In this document: positions 50,245 to 59,485 of the stretch, piece after piece
How positions within the stretch are numbered: the first letter of the stretch is position 1
Layout of the letters: every line of letters begins with the position of its first letter
Origin: an uncultured Bacteroidales bacterium
GTDB lineage: Bacteria > Bacteroidota > Bacteroidia > Bacteroidales > Bacteroidaceae
Assembly: GCA_902771725.1 (NCBI GenBank)
Contig: CACXXT010000001.1
Location: 124,001 to 188,000 of the forward strand
Reading direction: 5' to 3'
DNA: 64,000 nt
Position numbers and translations under genes: made by a program
The notes under the pieces: model-generated
What the model was told of the DNA's origin: nothing
Database searches by the model: none
Seen by the model: only the letters and a program-made list of their open reading frames with translations

Positions 50245-50252
50245 CAAAGTTA
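50245..50252 (-). promoter_or_regulatory. -7 element of the cyclophilin/FAD unit
   Basis: TAACTTTG on the minus strand, 24 bp before the ATG at 50220. Confidence 0.55.
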
Positions 50253-50328
50253 CGGAAAAAGATTAAAGTTTCGGGTCTCGTGCGGTTAGTTTTTCCATTT
50301 GGAAAAGCGGGGAATGGTCTTTTTTGCC

Positions 50329-50336
50329 TATCTTTG
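50329..50336 (+). promoter_or_regulatory. -7 element of the tamB-tamL unit
   Basis: TATCTTTG, 25 bp before the ATG at 50362; it rules out the longer frame starting at 50299. Confidence 0.6.
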
Positions 50337-50361
50337 TGCCGAAAAACGTTCGCCTTCGCCT

Positions 50362-53300
50362 ATGAAACGTCTTCTGAAGTGGCTCGGAATCGCCTTGGCT
50401 GTGTCCTTGCTGCTGATTCTCGTCGCAGGCATGCTGCTGTATGTGCCTCCCGTGCAGGATTTTGCTGTGCGGAAGGTGGCTGCGTATGTTTCCGAGCAGA
50501 CGGGAACCGACGTCTCCGTGGGGCGGCTCCGGCTGAGCTTCCCGCTGGATCTGGATGTTCAGCAGTTGACGATGCTCGATGCCGGCGGCGACACGCTCGT
50601 GGCTGCCGATCATGCGCTGGTGGACCTTGACCTTAGTAGTATTTTGCGCGGGCGCGTGGGACTGGATGCCGTGACGCTGCAGCGTGCGCAGGTGGACACC
50701 CGGGAGTGGATAGCCTCCACGCTGATTCGCGGACGCCTGGACGAGCTCACGCTGCACGACGACGTGGACTTGAAGGCGCAGCACGTGGCACTCAGCAGCG
50801 TGGAGGCTCGCGGACTGGATCTCGACATCGCGCTGCGCGACACCACCGTGGAGGAGGACACCACGGAGAGTGCTCCGCTGGCATGGATCATCGACGTGGA
50901 GCGCGCCTCCATCGAGGATGCCCGGGTGCGATTCGCCATGGACGGCGACTCTGCGCTGGAGGTGCAGACGGGCGTACGCTCGCTGGTGGCTGCCGACGGG
51001 CATGTGGATCTCGGACGCCAGCTCTACGAGGCGCGGCATGCCGAGCTGCAGGCAGACAGCGTGCGCTTCTGGCCTTCAGGGACCTCTGCGGAGCTGCTGG
51101 CGCTGGACTCGCTCGCGCTGGCGGCAGACAGCATCGCCTTCGACGGCGAGCGCAGTCATTTGTCGCTGCCCTCGTTGGCGCTGCACACGCCGCACTCCGA
51201 CCTCCGAGGCGGCGTGGACATGGACTTCCGCGCGCTGGCGGCAGGGCAGGGTGGGGGACTGGATCTCCGTCTGGACACCCGCTGGAGCCGCGACGACCTG
51301 CTGCGTCTGCTGCGTCCGTGGCTGCCTGCTGATTTCCTCGAAGGCTTCTTCCGCCACTATCCAGACCGTCCGCTGGACGTGCGCCTGAATGCCGAAGGAA
51401 ACATAGACCGCCTGTCGCTGAGCAGCATCAGCGCCACCCTTCCCGGCAGCTTCCATCTCGACGCCGGCGGCGACATCACCTCGCTCCTGGACTCCGCGGC
51501 GCAGGGTGGGCGGCTGAACTACGACGTGCAGACTCAGGACTTGCGCTGGGTGACCGCCTGGCTGGATGTCCCCGGGCTGCGTCTGCCTCCGATGACGCTG
51601 CAAGGCAGCGCCACCGCCTCCGGCACCCGCTACGACGTCGATGCGCAGCTGCGCGAAGGCTCCGGCGCGCTGAACCTGCAAGGCGGCGTGGACACGCGCG
51701 GCGCGCTGAGCTACGATGCCCGTCTGCGCGGGAGCAACGTGAATCTGAATCATTTCCTGCCTGCCGACAGCCTCGGCACCGTCAGCTTCAGCGCCACGGC
51801 CAGAGGCAGCGGCACCGACTTCCTGGCGCCTGCCACGAGGCTGGATGCCCAGATGCAGCTGGCGCGCTTCCATTACAGGCACATCGACCTGAGCGGACTC
51901 CAGCTGGAGGCACGTGTGGCTGGCGGACGTGGGCGCGCACGGCTGCACAGCGACACGGAGCTGCTGGCAGCCACGGCGGAAGTCGACGCGCTGCTGGCAC
52001 GCCAGCTGACGGAGCTGACCTTCGGACTGGATCTCAGCCACGCCGACCTCCATGCGCTGGGACTGACGGAGGAACCCCTGCGCACCTCCATGTGCATGCA
52101 CCTCGACGGCTCCACGAACCTCAGCGACCGTCACAGCCTGCGCGGCACCGTGGCGGACATCATCCTCCAGCCCGGCGACACCCTGTTCCGCCCCGAGGAC
52201 ATCGAGCTGGAAGCCGAGCTGACGCCGGACACCACACACCTCTATCTCACCAGCGGCGACCTGCTGCTGACGGCCAACGGACGCACGGGCTACAACCGTC
52301 TGCTGGACCAGCTGTCGCACTTCACCGACGAGTTCAGCCGCCAGATGAAGGAGCGCCGAGTGGACACCGGCGAGCTGGCTTCGCGCCTGCCGCAGATAGA
52401 CCTACACCTGCGCTCCGGAGAGCACAATCCCGTCCACGACATCCTGAAGTCCATGGGCTACGGATTCGAGCGCGCACACCTGGATCTGAACCTCGACCCC
52501 ACCGTGGGCATCAACGGAGGAGGACACATCTACAGCCTCACTCCCGGCGCCATCCAGCTGGACACCGTCGGCTGGCACATGTACCAGGACAGCACCGGAG
52601 TGAAGATGGACGCCCGCGTGCGCAACAGCAAGCGCAATCCCCAGATCACCTTCGACGCGCGGATGAACGCCTACCTGCTGCCCACCGGCGCCGGAGCCAC
52701 CCTGACGTACTTCGACGAACGCGGACGCAAGGGAGTGGACCTCGGACTGCTGGCGACCATCGAGGAAGAGGGCTTCCGCCTGCACATGGATCCCCTGGAT
52801 CCCATCCTCGCCTATCGCACCTTCCACCTCAACGACAGCAACTACGTCATGCTCGGACGCGGCAACCGCGTCTCGGCGAATCTGGATCTGCTGGCCGACG
52901 ACGGCACGGGTCTGAAGCTCTATTCCTCTCCCAACGAGGATGCGCTGCAGGATCTCTCGCTGGCGCTCAACCGCTTCAACCTCGGCGAGCTGATGACGGT
53001 GCTGCCCTATGCTCCCCGACTGACGGGTTATCTCCACGGCGACGCCCACCTCATCCAGACGGCCGAGAATCTCAGCGTGTCCACGGACCTGACCGTGAAC
53101 AACATGACCTTCGAGGGTGCCCCCCTGGGACAGATAGGCCTGCAGGCTGTTTACCTCCCAGAGTCTGACGGTAGCCACTTCATCAATGGCACACTGATGC
53201 AGACGGGCGTTCCCGTGGCCACCTTCTCCGGCACCTACACCCCGCGCGAGAGCGACGGCCTGCTGGACGTGGCAGCCACGCTGGACCGCCTCCCCTTCTC

Positions 53301-54816
53301 CATGCTCAACGGATTCTTCCCCGATGCCCTAGCGCGCCTGGAAGGTGTGGCCATCGGCGACGTACACGTCGGAGGAACCACCGACAAGCCCGTCGTCGAC
53401 GGACAGATGAGCACCAGCGGACTGCGCCTGCTCTCGGATCCCTACAGCCTGAACCTCCGCTTCGCCGACGACACCATCCGCGTGGAGCGCAGCAACCTGA
53501 AGTTCGACCACATGAAGGTGTTCTCCGCCGGCAGCAATCCCTTCACCTTTGACGGAGGCATCGATTTCGCAGACCTCAGCCGCATCGGCGTCAACGCCAA
53601 CCTGACTGCCAACAACTTCGAGCTCATCAATGCGAAGAAGACCAAGAACTCCGTCGTCTACGGAAAGGTGTTCGTGGATTTCAGCGCCATGCTCCGCGGC
53701 ACGCTGGACAACCTGCGAATGTTCGGACGCCTGAACGTGCTCGGCGCCACGGATCTGACCTACGTGCTCTCCGACTCGCCTCTCACCGTGGAGGATGAGC
53801 TGGCAGACCTCGTGGAGTTCGTGGACTTCGAGGACAGTACACGGGTGCTCAACGAGGAGCGCAGCCAGCCCATGAACATCAACATGACCATGAGCGTCAG
53901 CATCAACGATGCTGCGCAGATACATTGCCTCCTCAGCCCCGACGCCACCAGCTACGTGGACCTCGAAGGCGGAGGCGACCTCACGATGACCTATTCGCCC
54001 GAAAAGAACCTCCAGCTCAACGGGCGCTACACCATCAACAGCGGCACCCTGAAGTACACCATGATGGTCATTCCCCTGAAGGAGTTCACCATCAAGAACG
54101 GCAGCTACGTGGAGTTCCGCGGACCGCTGATGAATCCCACCCTGAATCTCTCGGCCACCGAGCGCCTGCGCACGACGATCACCGAGAACGACCACCCGCG
54201 CAGCGTGAACTTCGATGTCGGGATGAATATCACGCAGACGCTGGAGAACCTCGGACTGGAGTTCACCCTCGACGCTCCCGACGACTTGTCGCTGCAGACC
54301 GAGCTCATGACGATGTCTGCCGAGCAGCGCGGACGCGTGGCGGTGACGATGCTCGCCACGGGAATGTACTTCAACGAGAACGGCAGCAACGGAATGACCG
54401 GGCAGAACGCGCTCAACGCCTTCCTCCAGAGCCAGATATCCAACATCACCGGCAAGGCGCTGAAGAGCGTGGACCTCAGCATAGGAGTGGAGCAGGGTAC
54501 ATCCGCCACGGGGTCCACACAGACGGACTACAGCTTCCGCTTCGCCAAGCGATTCTGGGGCAACCGAGTCAGCGTCATCGTTGGCGGAAGGGTGAGCTCC
54601 GGAGCCAACGTGGAGAACACCGGCGAGACGCTCATCGACAACCTCAGCGTGGAGTACCGACTCGACAAGAGCGCCACGCGCTACGTCAAGCTCTTCTACG
54701 ACAAGAACAACGAGTCGCTGCTCGACGGAGAAGTCATCGAGATGGGCGGAGGCCTGGTGCTCCGCCGAAAGACCAACAAGCTCGGAGAACTCTTCCTCTT
54801 CCGGAATCCGAAGTGA
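50362..54816 (+). CDS. tamB: TamB-like inner-membrane translocation/assembly or lipid-transport protein
   Basis: 1484 residues. One N-terminal membrane anchor (KWLGIALAVSLLLILVAGML), then a very long beta-helical AsmA/TamB-type body of repeated amphipathic strands with phrases such as LDVQQLTMLDAGGDTLVAAD, VSVGRLRLSFPLDLDV and YGKVFVDFSAMLRGTLDNLR. A C-terminal TamB domain (DUF490) follows (~1130-1480: YTINSGTLKYTMMVIPLKEF; GRVAVTMLATGMYFNENGSN; SFRFAKRFWGNRVSVIVGGR). It spans the periplasm, partners a BamA-type barrel (TamA/TamL) and probably moves lipids or helps outer-membrane assembly. tamL follows 80 bp downstream. Confidence 0.95.
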   Translation: MKRLLKWLGIALAVSLLLILVAGMLLYVPPVQDFAVRKVAAYVSEQTGTDVSVGRLRLSFPLDLDVQQLTMLDAGGDTLVAADHALVDLDLSSILRGRVGLDAVTLQRAQVDTREWIASTLIRGRLDELTLHDDVDLKAQHVALSSVEARGLDLDIALRDTTVEEDTTESAPLAWIIDVERASIEDARVRFAMDGDSALEVQTGVRSLVAADGHVDLGRQLYEARHAELQADSVRFWPSGTSAELLALDSLALAADSIAFDGERSHLSLPSLALHTPHSDLRGGVDMDFRALAAGQGGGLDLRLDTRWSRDDLLRLLRPWLPADFLEGFFRHYPDRPLDVRLNAEGNIDRLSLSSISATLPGSFHLDAGGDITSLLDSAAQGGRLNYDVQTQDLRWVTAWLDVPGLRLPPMTLQGSATASGTRYDVDAQLREGSGALNLQGGVDTRGALSYDARLRGSNVNLNHFLPADSLGTVSFSATARGSGTDFLAPATRLDAQMQLARFHYRHIDLSGLQLEARVAGGRGRARLHSDTELLAATAEVDALLARQLTELTFGLDLSHADLHALGLTEEPLRTSMCMHLDGSTNLSDRHSLRGTVADIILQPGDTLFRPEDIELEAELTPDTTHLYLTSGDLLLTANGRTGYNRLLDQLSHFTDEFSRQMKERRVDTGELASRLPQIDLHLRSGEHNPVHDILKSMGYGFERAHLDLNLDPTVGINGGGHIYSLTPGAIQLDTVGWHMYQDSTGVKMDARVRNSKRNPQITFDARMNAYLLPTGAGATLTYFDERGRKGVDLGLLATIEEEGFRLHMDPLDPILAYRTFHLNDSNYVMLGRGNRVSANLDLLADDGTGLKLYSSPNEDALQDLSLALNRFNLGELMTVLPYAPRLTGYLHGDAHLIQTAENLSVSTDLTVNNMTFEGAPLGQIGLQAVYLPESDGSHFINGTLMQTGVPVATFSGTYTPRESDGLLDVAATLDRLPFSMLNGFFPDALARLEGVAIGDVHVGGTTDKPVVDGQMSTSGLRLLSDPYSLNLRFADDTIRVERSNLKFDHMKVFSAGSNPFTFDGGIDFADLSRIGVNANLTANNFELINAKKTKNSVVYGKVFVDFSAMLRGTLDNLRMFGRLNVLGATDLTYVLSDSPLTVEDELADLVEFVDFEDSTRVLNEERSQPMNINMTMSVSINDAAQIHCLLSPDATSYVDLEGGGDLTMTYSPEKNLQLNGRYTINSGTLKYTMMVIPLKEFTIKNGSYVEFRGPLMNPTLNLSATERLRTTITENDHPRSVNFDVGMNITQTLENLGLEFTLDAPDDLSLQTELMTMSAEQRGRVAVTMLATGMYFNENGSNGMTGQNALNAFLQSQISNITGKALKSVDLSIGVEQGTSATGSTQTDYSFRFAKRFWGNRVSVIVGGRVSSGANVENTGETLIDNLSVEYRLDKSATRYVKLFYDKNNESLLDGEVIEMGGGLVLRRKTNKLGELFLFRNPK

Positions 54817-54825
54817 ACTTTTTTA

Positions 54826-54890
54826 GTTTAGAGTTTAGAGTTTAGAGTTTAGAGTAGTTTTTAAGTTTAGAGTTTAGAGTTTAAAGATAG
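54826..54890 (+). repeat. TTTAGAG heptamer repeat between tamB and tamL
   Basis: About seven units of TTTAGAG, the purest copy of this repeat family in the window, filling the tamB-tamL gap. Confidence 0.85.
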
Positions 54891-54896
54891 CGTGCA

Positions 54897-57524
54897 ATGA
54901 AGAAGATGCAGACATACAAGGAAGGTGCGAAGGCGGTGCAGAAGGCATCCGTCTGGCTCGCCCTGTGCCTCTCGCTTGCCGCGCCCCTCTGCTCGTTCCT
55001 CCTCGCCTCCTGCTCCACCACCGAGAACCTGCCGGAGGGCGAGGTGCTCTACACCGGCATCACCGAGATCGCCTACGGACGACGCGCGCGCCAATACGGA
55101 AAGAAAGCGCAGACGACGGCGGACAGCACAGGCGTCATCACCGCCATCGCCGACGCCTACACCGCCGTGGAGGACCTACTCACCGGCAACACCGACGCCA
55201 CCGCCATGATCAGCCGCATGAGCGAGCGAGCCAAGGACCACGAGCTCAGCCGAGAGGAGCGCGACAGCCTCCGCCGCGAGATCGACGTCTACCAGCAGGC
55301 CTTGCGCACCGCACAGGTAGAGGTCGACGCAGCGCTCGCCTACGCTCCGAACAACAGCGTCTTCGGCAGCACATCTGCCCGATGGCCCTTCCCCGTGGGA
55401 CTCTGGTTCTACAACGGATTCGTCAACGATACCACGCGCTTCGGACGCTGGGTCTTCGACTCCTTCGCTGCCACGCCGCGCACCATCTCCACCGCCAATC
55501 CCCGCCTGCGCACGCAGATTGCGCGCAACACGCTGCGCAACTACGGCTTCTTCCACGGCCGCGTGGACTACGAGGTGCAGCCCCAGCGGCGCGATTCCCT
55601 CAAGGCGCGACTCGCATACTCCGTCTTCCCGGGACCCCTCTACCGCCTCGGCAGCATCGAGTACCAGCGCTTCGGACACACCACAGACAGCCTTATCCGA
55701 GCCACCTCCGAGCTGACAAACCTCCACACCGGCGACCCCTTCACTGCCATCCAGCTCGATGCCGAGCGTCGACGCCTCTCCGACCTCTTCCGCAACAACG
55801 GATTCTACTTCTACCGCCCCGAGTACATCACCTTCCGAGCAGACACCCTCCAGAAACCCCTCACCGCTCACCTCCAGGTGCGCCCGGCTCCCGACATGAC
55901 GCCGCAGGCGCGCAACCGCTACTACATGGGGCGCACCAGCATCACCGTGCTCTCGCAAGGTGACTTCCGAGTCACCGACAGCCTGCTCACCCGCGACGGC
56001 AACATTCTCCGCTGGAACGGCAGCACACAGAAGCCGCCGCTGCGCTACGGAGCCATACGGCACTACCTCTTCTACGAGCGAGGATCGCTCTACCGCCAGC
56101 GCCTGCACGAACTCATCCAGTCCAAAGTCAACGGCATGGGCATCTTCTCCAACGTGCAGATGAACTATGTGCCGCGCGACACCTCAGCCACCTGCGACAC
56201 CCTCGACGTCAACATCTTCGCCATCCTCGACAAACCCTACGACAGCGAGCTCGAAGCCAAACTCACCAACAAGACCAACGGACTGCTGGGACCCGGAATA
56301 GGATGGGGAATGACCAAGCGAAACGTCTTCCGGGGAGCCGAGACGCTGAACTTCAAGGTCTACGGCTCCTACGAGTGGCAGACGGGCATTCCCTCAGAGG
56401 ACACAGACCGCAGCCTCCTCAACTCCTTCGAGCTCGGAACATCGCTCACGCTCACCTATCCCCGACTGAAGTTCTTCGGACTCACGCGCAAGCTCAACCG
56501 CCGCGCGCAGGCATCCACCGTCTACAAGGTGGACATCGACTGGATGAACCGGGCATCCTACTTCCAGCTCGTCAGCTTCGGAGCACGACTGACCTACACC
56601 TACCAGCGACGGCGCGACATCCGCCACGAGTTCGTCCCCCTCCGCCTGGACTACAACATGCTCACCCACCGCTCCGCACGCTTCGACTCCATCATGAACT
56701 CCAACCAGGCGCTCTACGTCAGCATGCGCAACCAGCTCGTGCCATCCATGGCCTATACCTTCACCTACGCTCCCCGAGCCGTCGGAGGACACTCACGGGC
56801 CCTCATCCTCAGCGCCAAGCAGGCGGGCAACATCACCAACACCATCTACAGCCTCTGCGGACGCCCCGTGCGCGAGCGCAACAAGCACCTCCTCGGAGTG
56901 CCCTACGCCCAGTTCCTCAAGCTCACCGCAGAGTGGCGCGAGACGTTCCCCCTGACACCCACCACAGCCATCGCCACCAGAGCCTTCCTCGGAGCCGTCT
57001 GGAGCTACGGCAACAGCACCATGGCACCCTACACAGACCTCTTCAACGTCGGCGGAGCCAACAGCATCCGAGCCTTCGGCGTCCGCACCATAGGCCCCGG
57101 ACGCTACCACCCCTCGGCATCCGGATGGAGCTACGTCGACCAGGTGGGCAACCTCAAGCTGGAGCTCAACGCCGAGTACCGCTTCCCCGTCGTAGGAGGA
57201 CTCTCAGGAGCCGTCTTCCTCGATGCTGGAAACGTCTGGCTCATGCAGCCCGACGCCGACCGTCCCGGCGCCGCCATCGACGCCCGCCACTTCTTCCGCG
57301 ACATTGCCCTCGGCACAGGAGTTGGACTGCGCTACGACCTCGACTTCCTCGTCCTCCGATTCGACATCGGCATCGGCATCCAACTGCTTCAGCCGTTCTT
57401 CCATGCAGGTAAGCATCTGCGATGTTCCCATCGTCATATCATAAACAGTCTTGGAAATGCCATCGCCCATAAATGCAGACTCATCGCCGGCCACAAGAAG
57501 GTCGCTCATCAGATAGATCCCTAA
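54897..57524 (+). CDS. tamL: TamL-like (BamA/Omp85) outer-membrane lipoprotein with a replaced C-terminus
   Basis: 875 residues. Lipobox FLLASCSTTENLPEGEVLY. POTRA-like domains occupy ~30-480, the Omp85 barrel ~480-840 (GGANSIRAFGVRTIGPGRYH; LELNAEYRFPVVGGLSGAVF; GVGLRYDLDFLVLRFDIGIG). Relatives end with one more loop and a last strand closing in an aromatic residue (GLHFAIGYPF type). Here the match stops at GIGI (~57378) and the final 47 residues (QLLQPFFHAGKHLRCSHRHI and on to AHQIDP) are unrelated. The missing strand carries the signal needed for membrane insertion. The tail DNA reads better on the minus strand as the start of another gene (57375-57509). Either a rearrangement or an assembly join. 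Confidence 0.85.
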   Translation: MKKMQTYKEGAKAVQKASVWLALCLSLAAPLCSFLLASCSTTENLPEGEVLYTGITEIAYGRRARQYGKKAQTTADSTGVITAIADAYTAVEDLLTGNTDATAMISRMSERAKDHELSREERDSLRREIDVYQQALRTAQVEVDAALAYAPNNSVFGSTSARWPFPVGLWFYNGFVNDTTRFGRWVFDSFAATPRTISTANPRLRTQIARNTLRNYGFFHGRVDYEVQPQRRDSLKARLAYSVFPGPLYRLGSIEYQRFGHTTDSLIRATSELTNLHTGDPFTAIQLDAERRRLSDLFRNNGFYFYRPEYITFRADTLQKPLTAHLQVRPAPDMTPQARNRYYMGRTSITVLSQGDFRVTDSLLTRDGNILRWNGSTQKPPLRYGAIRHYLFYERGSLYRQRLHELIQSKVNGMGIFSNVQMNYVPRDTSATCDTLDVNIFAILDKPYDSELEAKLTNKTNGLLGPGIGWGMTKRNVFRGAETLNFKVYGSYEWQTGIPSEDTDRSLLNSFELGTSLTLTYPRLKFFGLTRKLNRRAQASTVYKVDIDWMNRASYFQLVSFGARLTYTYQRRRDIRHEFVPLRLDYNMLTHRSARFDSIMNSNQALYVSMRNQLVPSMAYTFTYAPRAVGGHSRALILSAKQAGNITNTIYSLCGRPVRERNKHLLGVPYAQFLKLTAEWRETFPLTPTTAIATRAFLGAVWSYGNSTMAPYTDLFNVGGANSIRAFGVRTIGPGRYHPSASGWSYVDQVGNLKLELNAEYRFPVVGGLSGAVFLDAGNVWLMQPDADRPGAAIDARHFFRDIALGTGVGLRYDLDFLVLRFDIGIGIQLLQPFFHAGKHLRCSHRHIINSLGNAIAHKCRLIAGHKKVAHQIDP
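57375..57509 (-). pseudogene. Antisense gene fragment (N-terminal 45 codons) fused to tamL
   Basis: Minus-strand ATG at 57509 begins MSDLLVAGDESAFMGDGISK and continues TVYDMTMGTSQMLTCMEERL to KQLDA. After this the frame becomes the antisense of tamL (acidic nonsense). Codons of this piece are AT-richer than the surroundings. I do not recognise the protein. It looks like the 5' end of a real gene joined tail-to-tail to tamL at a shared GGCATC. Confidence 0.5.
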
Positions 57525-57575
57525 ATTCCCCTCCTAAATTCCCCCTCCGATAATTCACCCCCTAAATCCCCCCTC
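57521..57575 (+). repeat. Degenerate CCCCTCCTAAATT repeat
   Basis: Four imperfect units of CCTAAATTCCCC type between the tamL stop and the BNR gene. Its position next to the tamL break makes it a possible recombination site. Confidence 0.6.
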
Positions 57576-57577
57576 CT

Positions 57578-59485
57578 ATGTTTACCTTCCCCCTCTCCCT
57601 CCGTCCCGTTTCTTCCGCGGCATTTTTATTGCGGCACCTCTCCCTCGCTTTCCTCCTCCCCCTCCTCTCCTCTCCCCTGCGCGCCGCCTCCGTCGCGCCC
57701 TATCCCTATCCCCGCATCTTCTGGGACACCACCACGCGCCGCACCGTCTTCTCCAGCGGCGGCTACGCCCGCATCATCCAGCTGCAGGACGGCCGCCTGA
57801 TGGCCGTCTGCGAGCACAGCGGCATCGACATCGCCTTCAGCTCCAACATGGGCAAGACCTGGACCGCCGCCAAGCGCATCGTCACCAACACCAACAACAC
57901 CCCCAACTGCGTCCCAGACCTCATACAGCTCCACGACGGCACCATCGTCGTGGGCTACAACCCCCGTCCCTCCGAGCCCTACACCGAGGACCGCCGCTTC
58001 GGCATCCGCTGCAAGCGCAGCACCGACAACGGGCGCTCCTGGAGCGACGAGATCTTCGTCAACGACGCCAGCTACACCTTCCACGACGGCTGCTGGGAGC
58101 CAGCCTTCCTACAGCTCCCCTCCGGCGAACTCCACCTCTACTTCGCCGACGAAGGACCCTACACCACCAACGGCGACCAGCAGATCTCCCTCTGCCGCAG
58201 CTTCGACGGAGGACAGACATGGACCAAGGCACAGAAAATCTGCTACCGCCAAGGCTTCCGCGACGGCATGCCCGTGCCCATACTCCTCCAGCCTGCACAG
58301 GAAATCGTAGTCGCCATCGAGGACAACGGATGGGGCTACGGCGACTTCCTCCCCACCACCGTACGCACCACGCTCCAGAACAACTGGCAGAACTACTGGG
58401 TCAGCGCCACAGACAAGAACCGCGACTGCTCGCTCAACTTCGACTTCTGCCCCGTGGCAACAGGAGGAGCACCATACCTCCGCCAGCTGCCCTCCGGAGA
58501 GACCGTCATCAGCCACCAGTCGCCCTACGCCAACGACGGCAAGATACAGATGCGCGTGGCCGTGGGAAACAACCAGGCGCGCGACTTCCGAGCCGTCAGC
58601 ACACCCTTCGGCGAGGCGCAGCACAACCCCCAGGGACTCTGGAACTCACTCGCCGTCATCGACACAGGCGTCGTCGTCGCCGTGTCCGGCATCGGCGGAA
58701 AGATAGAGATGATCAAGGGATACCCCACACGCCAGCTCCAGGCCGCCTTCGGACATCCCCTCGTCGACGGACGCCTCACGCGCGACGAAGGCTACACCCG
58801 CCCCGACGCCACGCAGATACTCCTCGGAACAGACTGCGGAACGCGCGTCGCCGCAGACTTCGCCTACGACCTCGACTCGCTCTACTTCATCGCCAACGTC
58901 TTCGACAACACCCCCGCCACAGGCAACAACAACCCCGACCTCGTCACACTCCTCCTCGAAGTCGAAGGCTCCACGGAGACCGCCCCGCAGCCCACCAGCT
59001 ACAAGCTCCAGCTCCGCGCCGCAGGCTCCTTCCTCGCACAGCGCGGACAGAGCCGGGCATGGCGGCGCATCACCGGCGGAGAATTCACCATGAACCTCGT
59101 CGCTGCCACCTTCCGATCCAACTACGTCGTCGAGGCTGCCATCCCATGGAGCGCACTCGGATGCCAGCAGCCACCCATAGGAGCGCGCATGGCAGCCGCC
59201 ATCGAAGTCACAGACAACCGCGACGGAACCGTACTCCACGAGACCATCCCCGACGTAGACCAGCAGCGACCCTGGACATGGATGGAACTCCGCCTGCAAC
59301 CCCTCCCCGACGGCATACACGACATCCCCCAATCCAATTCCCAATCCTTAAATCCTCAAATCCTTAAATCCTTAAATCCCCTCGATCTCAGCGGCCGCCA
59401 CGTATCCTCCCTCCCCGCCGGCATCGTCATCACCCGCCGTCCCGACGGCACAATCCGCAAACTATGGAACAGCAGAAAACCCTGA
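57578..59485 (+). CDS. Secreted BNR/sialidase-like protein with CBM9-like domain
   Basis: 635 residues with an N-terminal signal (LLPLLSSPLRAAS). The propeller has Asp-box repeats: SSNMGKTWT, STDNGRSWS, SFDGGQTWT. It covers ~40-370 and resembles exo-alpha-sialidase-fold proteins; the full sialidase Arg triad is not obvious, so another glycosidase or lyase is possible. Residues ~385-590 resemble the family 9 carbohydrate-binding-like domain (GHPLVDGRLTRDEGYTRPDA; LDSLYFIANVFDNTPATG). The tail has LDLSGRHVSSLPAGIVITRR, preceded by a stretch coded by AAATCCTTA repeats (59336-59378). It overlaps the sulfatase gene by 22 bp. Confidence 0.85.
   Translation: MFTFPLSLRPVSSAAFLLRHLSLAFLLPLLSSPLRAASVAPYPYPRIFWDTTTRRTVFSSGGYARIIQLQDGRLMAVCEHSGIDIAFSSNMGKTWTAAKRIVTNTNNTPNCVPDLIQLHDGTIVVGYNPRPSEPYTEDRRFGIRCKRSTDNGRSWSDEIFVNDASYTFHDGCWEPAFLQLPSGELHLYFADEGPYTTNGDQQISLCRSFDGGQTWTKAQKICYRQGFRDGMPVPILLQPAQEIVVAIEDNGWGYGDFLPTTVRTTLQNNWQNYWVSATDKNRDCSLNFDFCPVATGGAPYLRQLPSGETVISHQSPYANDGKIQMRVAVGNNQARDFRAVSTPFGEAQHNPQGLWNSLAVIDTGVVVAVSGIGGKIEMIKGYPTRQLQAAFGHPLVDGRLTRDEGYTRPDATQILLGTDCGTRVAADFAYDLDSLYFIANVFDNTPATGNNNPDLVTLLLEVEGSTETAPQPTSYKLQLRAAGSFLAQRGQSRAWRRITGGEFTMNLVAATFRSNYVVEAAIPWSALGCQQPPIGARMAAAIEVTDNRDGTVLHETIPDVDQQRPWTWMELRLQPLPDGIHDIPQSNSQSLNPQILKSLNPLDLSGRHVSSLPAGIVITRRPDGTIRKLWNSRKP
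59336..59378 (+). repeat. AAATCCTTA repeat inside the BNR gene
   Basis: Units of TCCTTAAATCC, encoding SLNPQILKSLNP just before the C-terminal tail. Related to the intergenic TTTAAGG family (its complement). Confidence 0.7.
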
